A stretch of 64,000 nt of DNA from Kaistella sp. (lineage in GTDB: Bacteria > Bacteroidota > Bacteroidia > Flavobacteriales > Weeksellaceae), in contig JAIBEW010000027.1 in the NCBI GenBank assembly GCA_019459085.1, positions 62,001 through 126,000 on the forward strand, read 5' to 3'. Within the stretch, counting starts at the first letter, position 1. Each line of letters begins with the position of its first letter. The position numbers and the translations under genes were made by a program. Under the pieces are notes generated by a model, which made no database searches, was not told the DNA's origin, and saw only the letters and a list, made by a program, of their open reading frames with translations. This document shows positions 1 through 7,432 of the stretch, piece by piece.

Positions 1-86
1 GGGTAAGAGATCTTCTGAACCGGCTTTTTCTGTGAAAAGAAAAATCCACCCAAAAAGAGTGGAAGGAGGGTGAGCAGTTTCTTCAT
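1..86 (-). CDS. 5' end of a secreted-protein gene (partial)
   Basis: The reverse strand from an ATG at 86 to the window edge reads MKKLLTLLPLFLGGFFFSQ followed by a Lys/Pro-rich start. This is a typical Sec signal peptide: two lysines, a hydrophobic core and a FSQ cleavage region common in Bacteroidota. Only 28 codons are visible, so the mature protein and its function are unknown. It has the same orientation as the DUF1015/serA/serC block and lies 48 bases downstream of it. Confidence 0.55.
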   Translation of the reverse strand, partial: MKKLLTLLPLFLGGFFFSQKKPVQKISY

Positions 87-134
87 TAAACTTTAGTTTG
101 GTAAGGCTAAATGTATAAAAAAATTTATAAAACG

Positions 135-1376
135 CTATTTCATGTCGTACATCACGAGTGCGGTAATGAGTTTGGGTTCGATATAGGTGCATTTCGGAGG
201 CATGATGAGCTTTAAATCTGAAATCTTGATCATATCATTAAAGCTGACCGGATAAATGCCGAAACCGACTTTAAAATCTCCTGTATCAACAATATCTTTC
301 ATTTTGACAATACCGTCCAGATTCGAGCTTCCCTTTACATAACTGATCTTGTCGGAACTGTCGGTGTTTTCGATTTCGAGGATATCCTGAAGAATGTATT
401 TTTCGAGCAGATGATGATCCAGATTGTCCAAAGACATTTCCGGAGACCGGAGTTGGTGTTTCACATGCAGGGAATAGAATTTCCCGTCAAGATACATGGA
501 AATGTGAAATTTTTGAGACGAATAATACATAGAGTCTCCCTTTTCGTGAATGTTGAATGATTTTTCGAGTTTTTTAAGAAACTCTTTCGCGGTTAAACCG
601 TTCAGATCTTTCACGACCCTGTTGTAATCATGTATTTTGATAGACTGATTCGAAACAATGAAACTGAAAACGAAATTATACGGTTCTGTTCCCGTATGTT
701 TCTTGTTTCTTTCCTTATGCATTTTGGAATTAAGCGCTGTGGAGCCGATCCGGTGATGACCGTCGGCAATATAAAATGAATCCACCTGGTCCAGCACTTC
801 TTTGAACTGCTGCATCTTCAGACGGTTATCGATCTTCCAGATTTTGTGCTTGATGCCTTTGCTGTCGTGATAATTGAGCAGCGGAACGTTTTTTTCTTCA
901 TGGTTCATGAGCAGTTCCACCTTTGAATTGGCCGGATAGGTAAGCAAAACAGGTTCTGCCTGAAGGTTTACTTTGTCCAGATAATGGGCCAGTTTCTGTT
1001 TTTTCTGAGGAATCGTACTTTCATGCCTTTTAATTTTTCCGCTCCAGAAATCCTCTACCGAAACCAGTCCCAAAAGTCCGCGAAACACGGTTTTGTCGGG
1101 TTTTATCTGTTCGTAAAGATAGTAGGAAGAAGAATCCTGAACGAGTTTTTTATCTTCCAGAAGTTCTTCGAAATTGGCGCGTACTTTTCTCAGATTCCGG
1201 TCGATATCCTTTGATTTGCTCACGACGTAGGGCTTGATCATCTGCACGTAAGAGGAATCTTCCTGTGCTTTTTTGGTGATTTCTTCCTGCGTGAAATTGT
1301 CTAAAGGATGGGTAGGGAAGACTTCAACGAAATCCTCGTTGGGTCTGATCCCGCGAAAAGGTTTAAAAATAGGCAT
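135..1376 (-). CDS. DUF1015 family protein in the serine block
   Basis: A 413-residue protein of the DUF1015 family, full length for the family. It carries the signature DGHHR at residues 205-209, within a stretch reading SFYIADGHHRIGSTAL, which resembles the catalytic box of ParB/Srx-fold proteins that includes serine kinases such as SerK and SbnI. It starts one base after the serA stop codon, so it is almost certainly co-transcribed with serA. No signal peptide or membrane segment is present, so it is expected in the cytosol. The family assignment is firm. A role in serine metabolism is inferred from the neighbours and the motif, not shown. Confidence 0.85.
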   Translation of the reverse strand: MPIFKPFRGIRPNEDFVEVFPTHPLDNFTQEEITKKAQEDSSYVQMIKPYVVSKSKDIDRNLRKVRANFEELLEDKKLVQDSSSYYLYEQIKPDKTVFRGLLGLVSVEDFWSGKIKRHESTIPQKKQKLAHYLDKVNLQAEPVLLTYPANSKVELLMNHEEKNVPLLNYHDSKGIKHKIWKIDNRLKMQQFKEVLDQVDSFYIADGHHRIGSTALNSKMHKERNKKHTGTEPYNFVFSFIVSNQSIKIHDYNRVVKDLNGLTAKEFLKKLEKSFNIHEKGDSMYYSSQKFHISMYLDGKFYSLHVKHQLRSPEMSLDNLDHHLLEKYILQDILEIENTDSSDKISYVKGSSNLDGIVKMKDIVDTGDFKVGFGIYPVSFNDMIKISDLKLIMPPKCTYIEPKLITALVMYDMK

Positions 1377-1377
1377 G

Positions 1378-2343
1378 TTATATCTTTAATTTCTTTTTAA
1401 TATCAATAATCTGAACCGCCAGTTCGGCAGCGATTTTTTCCTGTGCATCTACCGTATTCCCGCCGACATGAGGCGAAAGAGAAAGATTCGGATTCATCAG
1501 AAGCGGAAGTTCCGGGCTCGGTTCGTTCTCGAAAACGTCCAAAGCGGCGCCGGAAACTTTTCCAGACTCAATGAAATCGAGTAGGGCCACTTCATTCAGC
1601 ACACCACCTCGTGCGGTGTTGACGATAAAGACCCCATCTTTCATTTTTTCAAACTGCGGGGTATCTAAAATGTAATCGGAAGTTTTTGGAGTATTGATGC
1701 TGATAAAATCGGCTTCCTTCAGAAACTCATCCAGATTATCAGTAGATCTGATTTCAAAATCTACCTTCTGACCGTCGAAAAATTCAAGTGAAATCTTTTT
1801 TGTGCGGGGTTTTCTGGTGAGGACTTTCACCTTCATTCCCAGTGAAATGCCCATTTTTACAACTTCCATCCCAATTCCGCCAAAGCCGATCACTCCTAAA
1901 GTTTTTCCTTCAAGTTCAACCGCTTTCGAGAATGATTTTTTAAGGGCATTGAAATGGGTGTCGCCTTCGAGAGGCATCAGTCGGTTTGATTCATGAAGAA
2001 ATCTGGCGAGGGAGAAGAAATGCGCAAAAACCATTTCGGCTACCGATCTTGAAGATGCATTGGGAGTGTTGATGACATAAATGCCTTTCTCAATCGCATA
2101 TTCCACGTCAATATTGTCCATTCCAACACCGCCTCTTCCCACAATTTTAAGGGTCGGACAGGCATCAAGAAGCTCTTTTCTCACTTTGGTGGCGCTTCTG
2201 ACGAGCAGCACATCCACCTGATTTTCGTTGATGAAGCTGATCAGGTGTTCCTGGGAAACTTTCGCTTCCAGCAGTTCAATTCCCGCTTCAATTAAAATAT
2301 TTTTCCCGGAATCAGCAATCCCGTCGTTGGCTAAAACTTTCAT
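1378..2343 (-). CDS. serA: D-3-phosphoglycerate dehydrogenase (short type)
   Basis: A 321-residue D-2-hydroxyacid dehydrogenase that would oxidise 3-phosphoglycerate to 3-phosphohydroxypyruvate with NAD, the first step of serine synthesis. It has the NAD-binding Rossmann motif GFGGIGMEV (residues about 153-161), the NTARGGVLNE segment and the catalytic histidine in SPHVGGNT near the C terminus. The C-terminal ACT regulatory domain of long SerA enzymes is absent, so feedback control by serine through that domain is not expected. The gene lies between serC (56-base gap) and the DUF1015 gene (1-base gap). The pairing with serC makes the phosphoglycerate assignment much more likely than another hydroxyacid dehydrogenase. 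Confidence 0.88.
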   Translation of the reverse strand: MKVLANDGIADSGKNILIEAGIELLEAKVSQEHLISFINENQVDVLLVRSATKVRKELLDACPTLKIVGRGGVGMDNIDVEYAIEKGIYVINTPNASSRSVAEMVFAHFFSLARFLHESNRLMPLEGDTHFNALKKSFSKAVELEGKTLGVIGFGGIGMEVVKMGISLGMKVKVLTRKPRTKKISLEFFDGQKVDFEIRSTDNLDEFLKEADFISINTPKTSDYILDTPQFEKMKDGVFIVNTARGGVLNEVALLDFIESGKVSGAALDVFENEPSPELPLLMNPNLSLSPHVGGNTVDAQEKIAAELAVQIIDIKKKLKI

Positions 2344-2399
2344 AAATCAATGTCCCAATTTACAAATAAGAATTTAAAAAATATTGACTGTTATAGAAT

Positions 2400-3464
2400 T
2401 TATTTCAGGTTTTTCATAACATCCACCAGAACCTGAACACTTTCGATCGGCAGGGCGTTATAGAGACTGGCTCTGTAACCGCCAAGGCTTCGGTGTCCGT
2501 TCAGTCCGCTGATTCCAGCAGCTTTCCAGGCCGCGTCGAAGGCGTCTTTTTTGGTGTCATCGAGTAACCGGAACGAAACATTCATCAGCGAGCGGTCTTC
2601 TTTCACGCAGAAGCTTTCAAACAGAGGATTGCTGTCGATTTCATCATACAGCAGCTTAGCTTTCGCCTCGTTTCTGGCTTCTGCAGCGGCAATTCCGCCG
2701 TTTTTCTCCAGATACTGAAGGGTTAAAAGCGATGCGTAAATCGGAAAAACCGGCGGCGTATTGTACATCGATTCCTTGTCGATATGAATCGCGTAATCGA
2801 GTATGGAAGGAATGTCGCGTCCTGTTTTACCCAGGATGCTTTTCTTCACCACAACAAGCGTAACTCCGGCCGGACCCATGTTTTTCTGGGCTCCCGCGTA
2901 AATCAGGTCGAATTTTGAAAAGTCAATGACTCTTGAAAAGATATCGGAACTCATGTCGCACACCATCAGCGTATCCACTTCAGGAAAAGATTTCATCTGC
3001 GTACCGAAAATGGTATTGTTGGAAGTACAGTGAAAATAATCATATTCGCTGCCTATTTTAAAATCTTTTGGAATAAAGGAATAATTTTCAGCTTTGGAAG
3101 AACCTACCACGTCAACAGTTCCCAGTTTTTTCGCCTCTTTTATGGCCGCAGCCGCCCAGGCTCCGGTATCTACGTACGCCGCTTTTCCGTTTTCCGACTT
3201 CATGAGGTTGAATGGGACCATTAAAAACTGCAGACTTGCGCCACCTCCCAGATACAGCACTTCGTAATCATCGCCCAGTTTCATCAGGCGTTTTACAATG
3301 GCTCTGGCTTCATCCATAACGGCAACAAATTCTTTGCTGCGGTGGGAAATTTCGAGGAGTGAAAGACCCATTCCGTTGAAATCCAGAATGGCTTCTGCAG
3401 ATTTCTGAAAAACTTCCTGAGGAAGTATGCATGGACCCGCACTGAAATTGTGTTTTTTGCTCAT
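2400..3464 (-). CDS. serC: Phosphoserine aminotransferase
   Basis: A 354-residue class V PLP aminotransferase that converts 3-phosphohydroxypyruvate and glutamate to phosphoserine, and also acts in the pyridoxine pathway. The N terminus MSKKHNFSAGPCILP is typical of SerC, and the PLP lysine is in YAGAQKNMGPAG. The C-terminal GHRSLGGYRASLYNALP motif is also diagnostic. It heads the serC-serA-DUF1015 block. No phosphoserine phosphatase gene is visible nearby. Confidence 0.95.
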   Translation of the reverse strand: MSKKHNFSAGPCILPQEVFQKSAEAILDFNGMGLSLLEISHRSKEFVAVMDEARAIVKRLMKLGDDYEVLYLGGGASLQFLMVPFNLMKSENGKAAYVDTGAWAAAAIKEAKKLGTVDVVGSSKAENYSFIPKDFKIGSEYDYFHCTSNNTIFGTQMKSFPEVDTLMVCDMSSDIFSRVIDFSKFDLIYAGAQKNMGPAGVTLVVVKKSILGKTGRDIPSILDYAIHIDKESMYNTPPVFPIYASLLTLQYLEKNGGIAAAEARNEAKAKLLYDEIDSNPLFESFCVKEDRSLMNVSFRLLDDTKKDAFDAAWKAAGISGLNGHRSLGGYRASLYNALPIESVQVLVDVMKNLK

Positions 3465-3562
3465 ATTTTAAATTTTTGCAGAAATCCGCGGCTGCGGCAT
3501 ATTATTTAATCAGGGTAAAAATACTAAAAAAAATGCTCACCATGAAAGATGAGCAGCACTGT

Positions 3563-3913
3563 TTATTCTCCGTGTAAAAATTCCTTTTTGGCGAGCAGAC
3601 TCTCTTCGGATTCCACATGATCCTCATCCGGAATACAGCAGTCAACCGGGCAAACGGCGGCACACTGCGGCTCTTCGTGAAAGCCAATACATTCGGTACA
3701 CTTATCGGCGACAATAAAATAAACATCATCGCTTACCGGTTCCTGGGGAGCATCTGCATCTACTGTTAAACCCGATTTCATCACGACTCTGCCTTTCAGG
3801 GCAGTACCGTCGGATGCTTTCCAGTCTACAGCGCCTTCATAAATTGCATTATTCGGACATTCCGGTTCACACGCGCCACAATTTATACACTCATCTGTTA
3901 TTCTGATAGCCAT
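3563..3913 (-). CDS. 4Fe-4S dicluster ferredoxin
   Basis: A 116-residue ferredoxin. The first cluster ligands are in CINCGACEPECP near the N terminus, and the second set is in CTECIGFHEEPQCAAVCP with a further cysteine pair, giving two 4Fe-4S clusters. Between them lies an insert of about 40 residues typical of the Bacteroidota form. It is a soluble electron carrier of unknown partner. It is read in the same direction as serC but has its own TATCTTTG promoter element at 3940-3947, about 100 bases from serC, and is probably an independent unit. Confidence 0.9.
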   Translation of the reverse strand: MAIRITDECINCGACEPECPNNAIYEGAVDWKASDGTALKGRVVMKSGLTVDADAPQEPVSDDVYFIVADKCTECIGFHEEPQCAAVCPVDCCIPDEDHVESEESLLAKKEFLHGE

Positions 3914-3939
3914 TGCTAAATTTTATTTAAATTTTGCTG

Positions 3940-3947
3940 CAAAGATA
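3940..3947 (-). promoter_or_regulatory. -7 promoter element of the ferredoxin gene
   Basis: On the reverse strand the bases read TATCTTTG, matching the Bacteroidota TAnnTTTG -7 box, 27 bases before the ATG. No clear TTG is present at the expected -33 distance. Confidence 0.5.
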
Positions 3948-4202
3948 ATAAAATTCTGTGCACGGGCCTGCTTTTACGCAGCACGAAATTGGGAATTTTG
4001 GATTATAGATTTTGAATGATGGGTCTACGCGAGAGGTGTCCGTAAAGAGGAGAGGATTTCCGAAATACGCTATAATGCATTTATGCCTTTAAGTGGCACT
4101 AGACTGGGAGTAGATAGGCACCAGATAGGGAGGAGGTATGGCTTAACCTGCGGTATTCATGTTGTTCAGTGGACTTGAAGGGTTTAAATACCTGAAAAAT
4201 TC

Positions 4203-4319
4203 ATGAAGCAAGACGGTGCGCTCAAAAAAGCCACAAAGAATGACCTTAAGAAGAAACAGCGGAGTATACAACCAATTGAGAAACGTTCTTTAGCCACGTA
4301 TTTTCTCCGAAGAGAATAA
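4203..4319 (+). CDS. Possible 38-aa basic peptide or gene remnant
   Basis: An ATG-started 38-codon frame that is rich in Lys and Arg (it includes ALKKATKNDLKKKQRS) and ends at TAA 4317-4319. The same frame stays open for another 20 codons after that stop. Its residue use looks more protein-like than the other frames here, but it has no evident promoter and no known family. It may be a decayed gene tail or chance. Confidence 0.22.
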   Translation: MKQDGALKKATKNDLKKKQRSIQPIEKRSLATYFLRRE

Positions 4320-4441
4320 AAAACCGCGTCTAAGCGTAAATGTTTCGGATGTACATTTGGCAGGTCCCGCAAATTGATTTAACAACGTTCACCTACAACA
4401 CAGGTACTTCCTTCGGAAGCTGTTCGGGTCTCCTTCGGAAG

Positions 4442-4475
4442 CGCGTAGGGAAAAACCCCCATTTTTCCCAACGCG
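4442..4475. repeat. 34-base inverted repeat (strong hairpin)
   Basis: The arms are CGCGT-A-GGGAAAAA (4442-4455) and TTTTTCCC-A-ACGCG (4462-4475), complementary in 13 of 14 positions with one A/A mismatch, and the loop is CCCCCA. The GC-rich base and the A/T-rich upper stem differ from the simple terminators elsewhere in the window, and no T-tract follows on either strand. No gene ends nearby, so it is not an obvious terminator. Confidence 0.6.
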
Positions 4476-4766
4476 ATTCCTAAGAAGATTCGAAGGAGAG
4501 TGGGAGCAGATAGGTGATAAAGTGTTTATTTGGTTAACCGGTGAATTGGGTTAGTTGTTGAGTCGTTGGGATGCAAGGGTTTTTTAACCTGATCCCTCTT
4601 TTATAAAATGGAAAGGGCTTCAACTTTGTCAAAGTTTTTCAGAAAGGGTCTTTTGTACAGGAGTTGTGCTTTTGGTGGGACTTTATTACCTTGGAGTAAC
4701 TGCGGATATAGATCCGCAATATCAGGCTGGGTCACCTGACAGTCTACAATATATACTTTATACCTT

Positions 4767-4796
4767 TTGCTGTATAGTGGGGAATATGTATATTTG
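4767..4796 (+). promoter_or_regulatory. Promoter of the Tiki/TraB-like gene
   Basis: TTG at 4767-4769, 19 bases, then TATATTTG at 4789-4796, matching the Bacteroidota -33/-7 pattern. It lies 45 bases before the ATG at 4842. It rules out the TTG at 4767 as a start codon, since that triplet is the -33 box. Confidence 0.6.
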
Positions 4797-4841
4797 AAAT
4801 CTAACCACAAAATATACTGGAGCACCTCAAATATATGTCCC

Positions 4842-5507
4842 ATGAATAACATTACTTTGATTAGTACAAGACATGAAAAGTTAGGAAGGTGCAACTCCGA
4901 CGAATTGTACAAAATCATTGAAAGCTTAAATCCAGATGTAATATTTGAAGAAATTCCCCCACGCTTTTTTCATGAATTCTATGTTTATAAAAGTCGAAGG
5001 AATTTAGAAACAGACGCAATTGACGCATACATTACCAATCACAAAATTGATCAGGTGCCTGTGGATTCCGACAACATAGATCCAGAGGAGTTTATTAAAA
5101 ATTATTCAATTGTAAATAAAAGAATTGAAGGTCTTGCAGACAAGATTGGTTTTGATTACCGTAGTTTAATTGACCTAAACAACCGACTAATCGCAACGCA
5201 AGGGTTTGCATATTTAAATAGCGAAAAATGCATTAAAATACACAGGGAGCTCAATGAGACAATCAAAACTGGGTTACGGAAAATTAATAATGAAAGACTT
5301 CTTCAAACTAATGAGGTACTGAAAAACACTCATGAACAGAGAGAAAATAAAATGCTTGAAAACATCTACACTTATGGTGAAACACATCAGTATAAGAATG
5401 CTATATTTACCATTGGAGCTGGTCACAGAACATCAATTATTCAAAAAATTCCCGCATTTCAAAAAGCCACTCAAGTCAAATTAAAATGGTCTTTTTACAC
5501 TCACTAA
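4842..5507 (+). CDS. Tiki/TraB-superfamily-like protein next to McrBC module
   Basis: A 221-residue soluble protein with no signal peptide or membrane segment. The N terminus MNNITLISTRH has the layout of the first GxxH motif of the Tiki/TraB/EreA/ChaN superfamily, with Ser in place of Gly (S8-T-R-H11). It is followed by NPDVIFEEIPP, equivalent to the conserved PDvvavE segment (Glu36/37). Near the C terminus FTIGAGHRTSII supplies the second GxxH (G192-A-G-H195). The middle is helical and variable. The start at 4842 is chosen because a good promoter occupies 4767-4796. The gene is AT-rich and ends 48 bases before the mcrB-like gene on the same strand, suggesting one unit. Membership of the superfamily is inferred from motifs; catalytic activity and target are unknown. 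Confidence 0.55.
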   Translation: MNNITLISTRHEKLGRCNSDELYKIIESLNPDVIFEEIPPRFFHEFYVYKSRRNLETDAIDAYITNHKIDQVPVDSDNIDPEEFIKNYSIVNKRIEGLADKIGFDYRSLIDLNNRLIATQGFAYLNSEKCIKIHRELNETIKTGLRKINNERLLQTNEVLKNTHEQRENKMLENIYTYGETHQYKNAIFTIGAGHRTSIIQKIPAFQKATQVKLKWSFYTH

Positions 5508-5555
5508 TCATAATGATTCGCCAACCGCTCCTGCGTACCATGTATAATATAAAAA

Positions 5556-7430
5556 ATGAATAACGAGAGAATGATCCCAGAAAATATTACAAGAGAAGAT
5601 CTTTTAAAAGCAATCTCAAAGATCGACAAGGAGGGAATACCAAAAGATGGGGACTCGAAATACTACGATGTAGTGTATAATGGTCAAAAATACCCTCCTA
5701 AACTAATTGTTTCATACGCTAATATTTTTGCAAACGGAAAAGAACTGGACAGAAATTCTTTTCGAGGTGGGAAAAACACTCCCTGTTTTAACCTACTTGA
5801 AGAGAATAATTTTACAATAAATGAAAAGACAACTGATCTAGCGACCACATATTATCCTGAATTAATTGAATTTTTATCACAAGCAAAAAGTGATAATCTA
5901 AAAACGAAGCAATATAAACCAGAGTTTCTGGGAACAAAAGTGAAAGTAAGCTTTGGCCAGGGCAACACCGCAAAAATTCCGTGGATATCATTTTTAATAG
6001 GTACTAATACGCCAATGAAGGGTATTTATCCAGTGTATTTGTACTACAAGGATTATGATCTGCTGATTTTAGCATATGGAGTAAGCGAAACAAATAAGCC
6101 AAATATTGAGTGGACCGTTCCAAACCCACAGACTATTAACCATTATTTTAAAAACAACTATAACCAAAAGGCTTCTAGATATGGTGCATCGTATGTTTAT
6201 AAAGCTTACCAAGCGAATAATTTACCACCAGAAGAAATTATAAATACTGATCTAATATCCATAATTAACGATTATAAACAAATGGTACAGAAGAAAGTTG
6301 GTGAAGGTGCTGTGAACGAAGGTTTTGCTCTTGAAAACTTCAAAGAAGATTTAGCAATTTCCGGCTTGAGTTATTCAGATAAGCTTAGTAATCGCTTCGC
6401 CGCGTCCCTGCTTACAAAACCTTTTGTTATACTGACCGGTCTTTCCGGTTCGGGGAAAACCAAATTAGCGCAGGCTTTTGTCCAGTGGATTTGTCAGGAT
6501 GAAAATCAGTACCGAATTATACCTGTAGGTGCAGACTGGACTAACCGCGAACCTCTGCTGGGGTACCCGAATGCACTGAAACCGGAAGAATATGTAAAAC
6601 CAGACAGCGGTGTCCTGGATCTTATTATACAGGCTAACGCACAGGAGGACCTGCCTCACTTTTTGATTCTGGATGAAATGAACCTTAGCCACGTTGAGCG
6701 TTATTTTGCCGATTTTCTGAGTGTGATGGAGTCGAAGGAAGACATTCCGCTCTATGCTGAAAGCACTGTGGAAAATGGTGTTCCGGCCAAACTAAAAGTT
6801 CCTTCAAATCTATTCATCATTGGCACCGTAAACATCGACGAAACCACCAATATGTTCAGTCCAAAAGTTCTGGATAGAGCTAATACCATTGAGTTCAGGG
6901 TTACTTTGGATGAGATGAAAAACTTCCTGGGGAATATCAAAGACATTAACATGGATGCCTTAACCGGCAAAGGATCAGGCATGGCCAGTAACTTTCTGGA
7001 AATGGCTTCAAATAAATCATTTGCCACCACGGATATCGCAGACATAAACGATACACTACTCAAATTCTTTGGTGAACTGAAAAAATCCGGGGCTGAGTTT
7101 GGTTACCGAAGTGCAAGTGAAATATTGAGATTAATACATCAGTTAGGTACATTGGATGCCACAATGGAAACCAATCAAAAAATTGACATCGCGATCATGC
7201 AAAAGCTTTTACCTAAGCTTCACGGTTCCCGTCGAAAGTTGTGTCCGGTGCTGGAAACTCTTGGTGCGTTTTGTATTTCCGCAGACGTAAAAATTATTAA
7301 AACTGTTTTTGAGAACATCGATTTTGATTTCAACGAACCAACAGTGATTTATCCGCTTTCCCTTGAAAAAATAACACGGATGTACCGCGGCGCTATTGAC
7401 AACGGATTTGCCAGTTTTGCCGAAGCATAA
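5556..7430 (+). CDS. McrB-like AAA+ restriction motor subunit
   Basis: A 624-residue protein with three parts. Residues about 10-85 form a small head with the KYPPKLIVSYA motif seen at the start of some McrA/McrB-type modification-dependent enzymes. Residues about 97-245 match the DUF3578 (MrcB N-terminal) domain, thought to read the target. Residues about 285-600 are an AAA+ motor with Walker A GLSGSGKT at 295-302, Walker B LILDEMN (D373, E374) and the GTVNIDETT segment at 423-431 that corresponds to the McrB signature, followed by a candidate arginine finger in VLDRA. It would hydrolyse nucleotide to drive DNA translocation with the next gene product. Base composition changes sharply near position 6350, between the reader and the motor. 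The restriction role is inferred from family; the recognised modification is unknown. Confidence 0.85.
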   Translation: MNNERMIPENITREDLLKAISKIDKEGIPKDGDSKYYDVVYNGQKYPPKLIVSYANIFANGKELDRNSFRGGKNTPCFNLLEENNFTINEKTTDLATTYYPELIEFLSQAKSDNLKTKQYKPEFLGTKVKVSFGQGNTAKIPWISFLIGTNTPMKGIYPVYLYYKDYDLLILAYGVSETNKPNIEWTVPNPQTINHYFKNNYNQKASRYGASYVYKAYQANNLPPEEIINTDLISIINDYKQMVQKKVGEGAVNEGFALENFKEDLAISGLSYSDKLSNRFAASLLTKPFVILTGLSGSGKTKLAQAFVQWICQDENQYRIIPVGADWTNREPLLGYPNALKPEEYVKPDSGVLDLIIQANAQEDLPHFLILDEMNLSHVERYFADFLSVMESKEDIPLYAESTVENGVPAKLKVPSNLFIIGTVNIDETTNMFSPKVLDRANTIEFRVTLDEMKNFLGNIKDINMDALTGKGSGMASNFLEMASNKSFATTDIADINDTLLKFFGELKKSGAEFGYRSASEILRLIHQLGTLDATMETNQKIDIAIMQKLLPKLHGSRRKLCPVLETLGAFCISADVKIIKTVFENIDFDFNEPTVIYPLSLEKITRMYRGAIDNGFASFAEA

Positions 7431-7432
7431 AA

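Larger units (their letters stand above)
3948..4766. other. Gene-free structured stretch at the cassette edge
   Basis: About 820 bases without a convincing gene. It holds a strong hairpin at 4442-4475, two copies of CCTTCGGAAGC (4410-4420 and 4432-4442), and an approximate repeat GGGAGYAGATAGG at 4106-4118 and 4502-4514. A 38-codon ORF at 4203-4319 is listed separately. Composition is uneven, and the stretch has no recognisable transposase, RNA gene or homologue visible by eye. It could be decayed coding DNA or a structured RNA. It marks the left border of the accessory cassette. Confidence 0.5.

Noticed and set aside
4106-4514. GGGAGYAGATAGG repeat pair
   Set aside because: Two 13-base copies with one mismatch and no further symmetry; not enough for a repeat element.
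4767-4841. N-terminal extension of the Tiki/TraB-like gene from TTG 4767
   Set aside because: The TTG is the -33 box and TATATTTG at 4789-4796 the -7 box of its promoter; the true start is ATG 4842.
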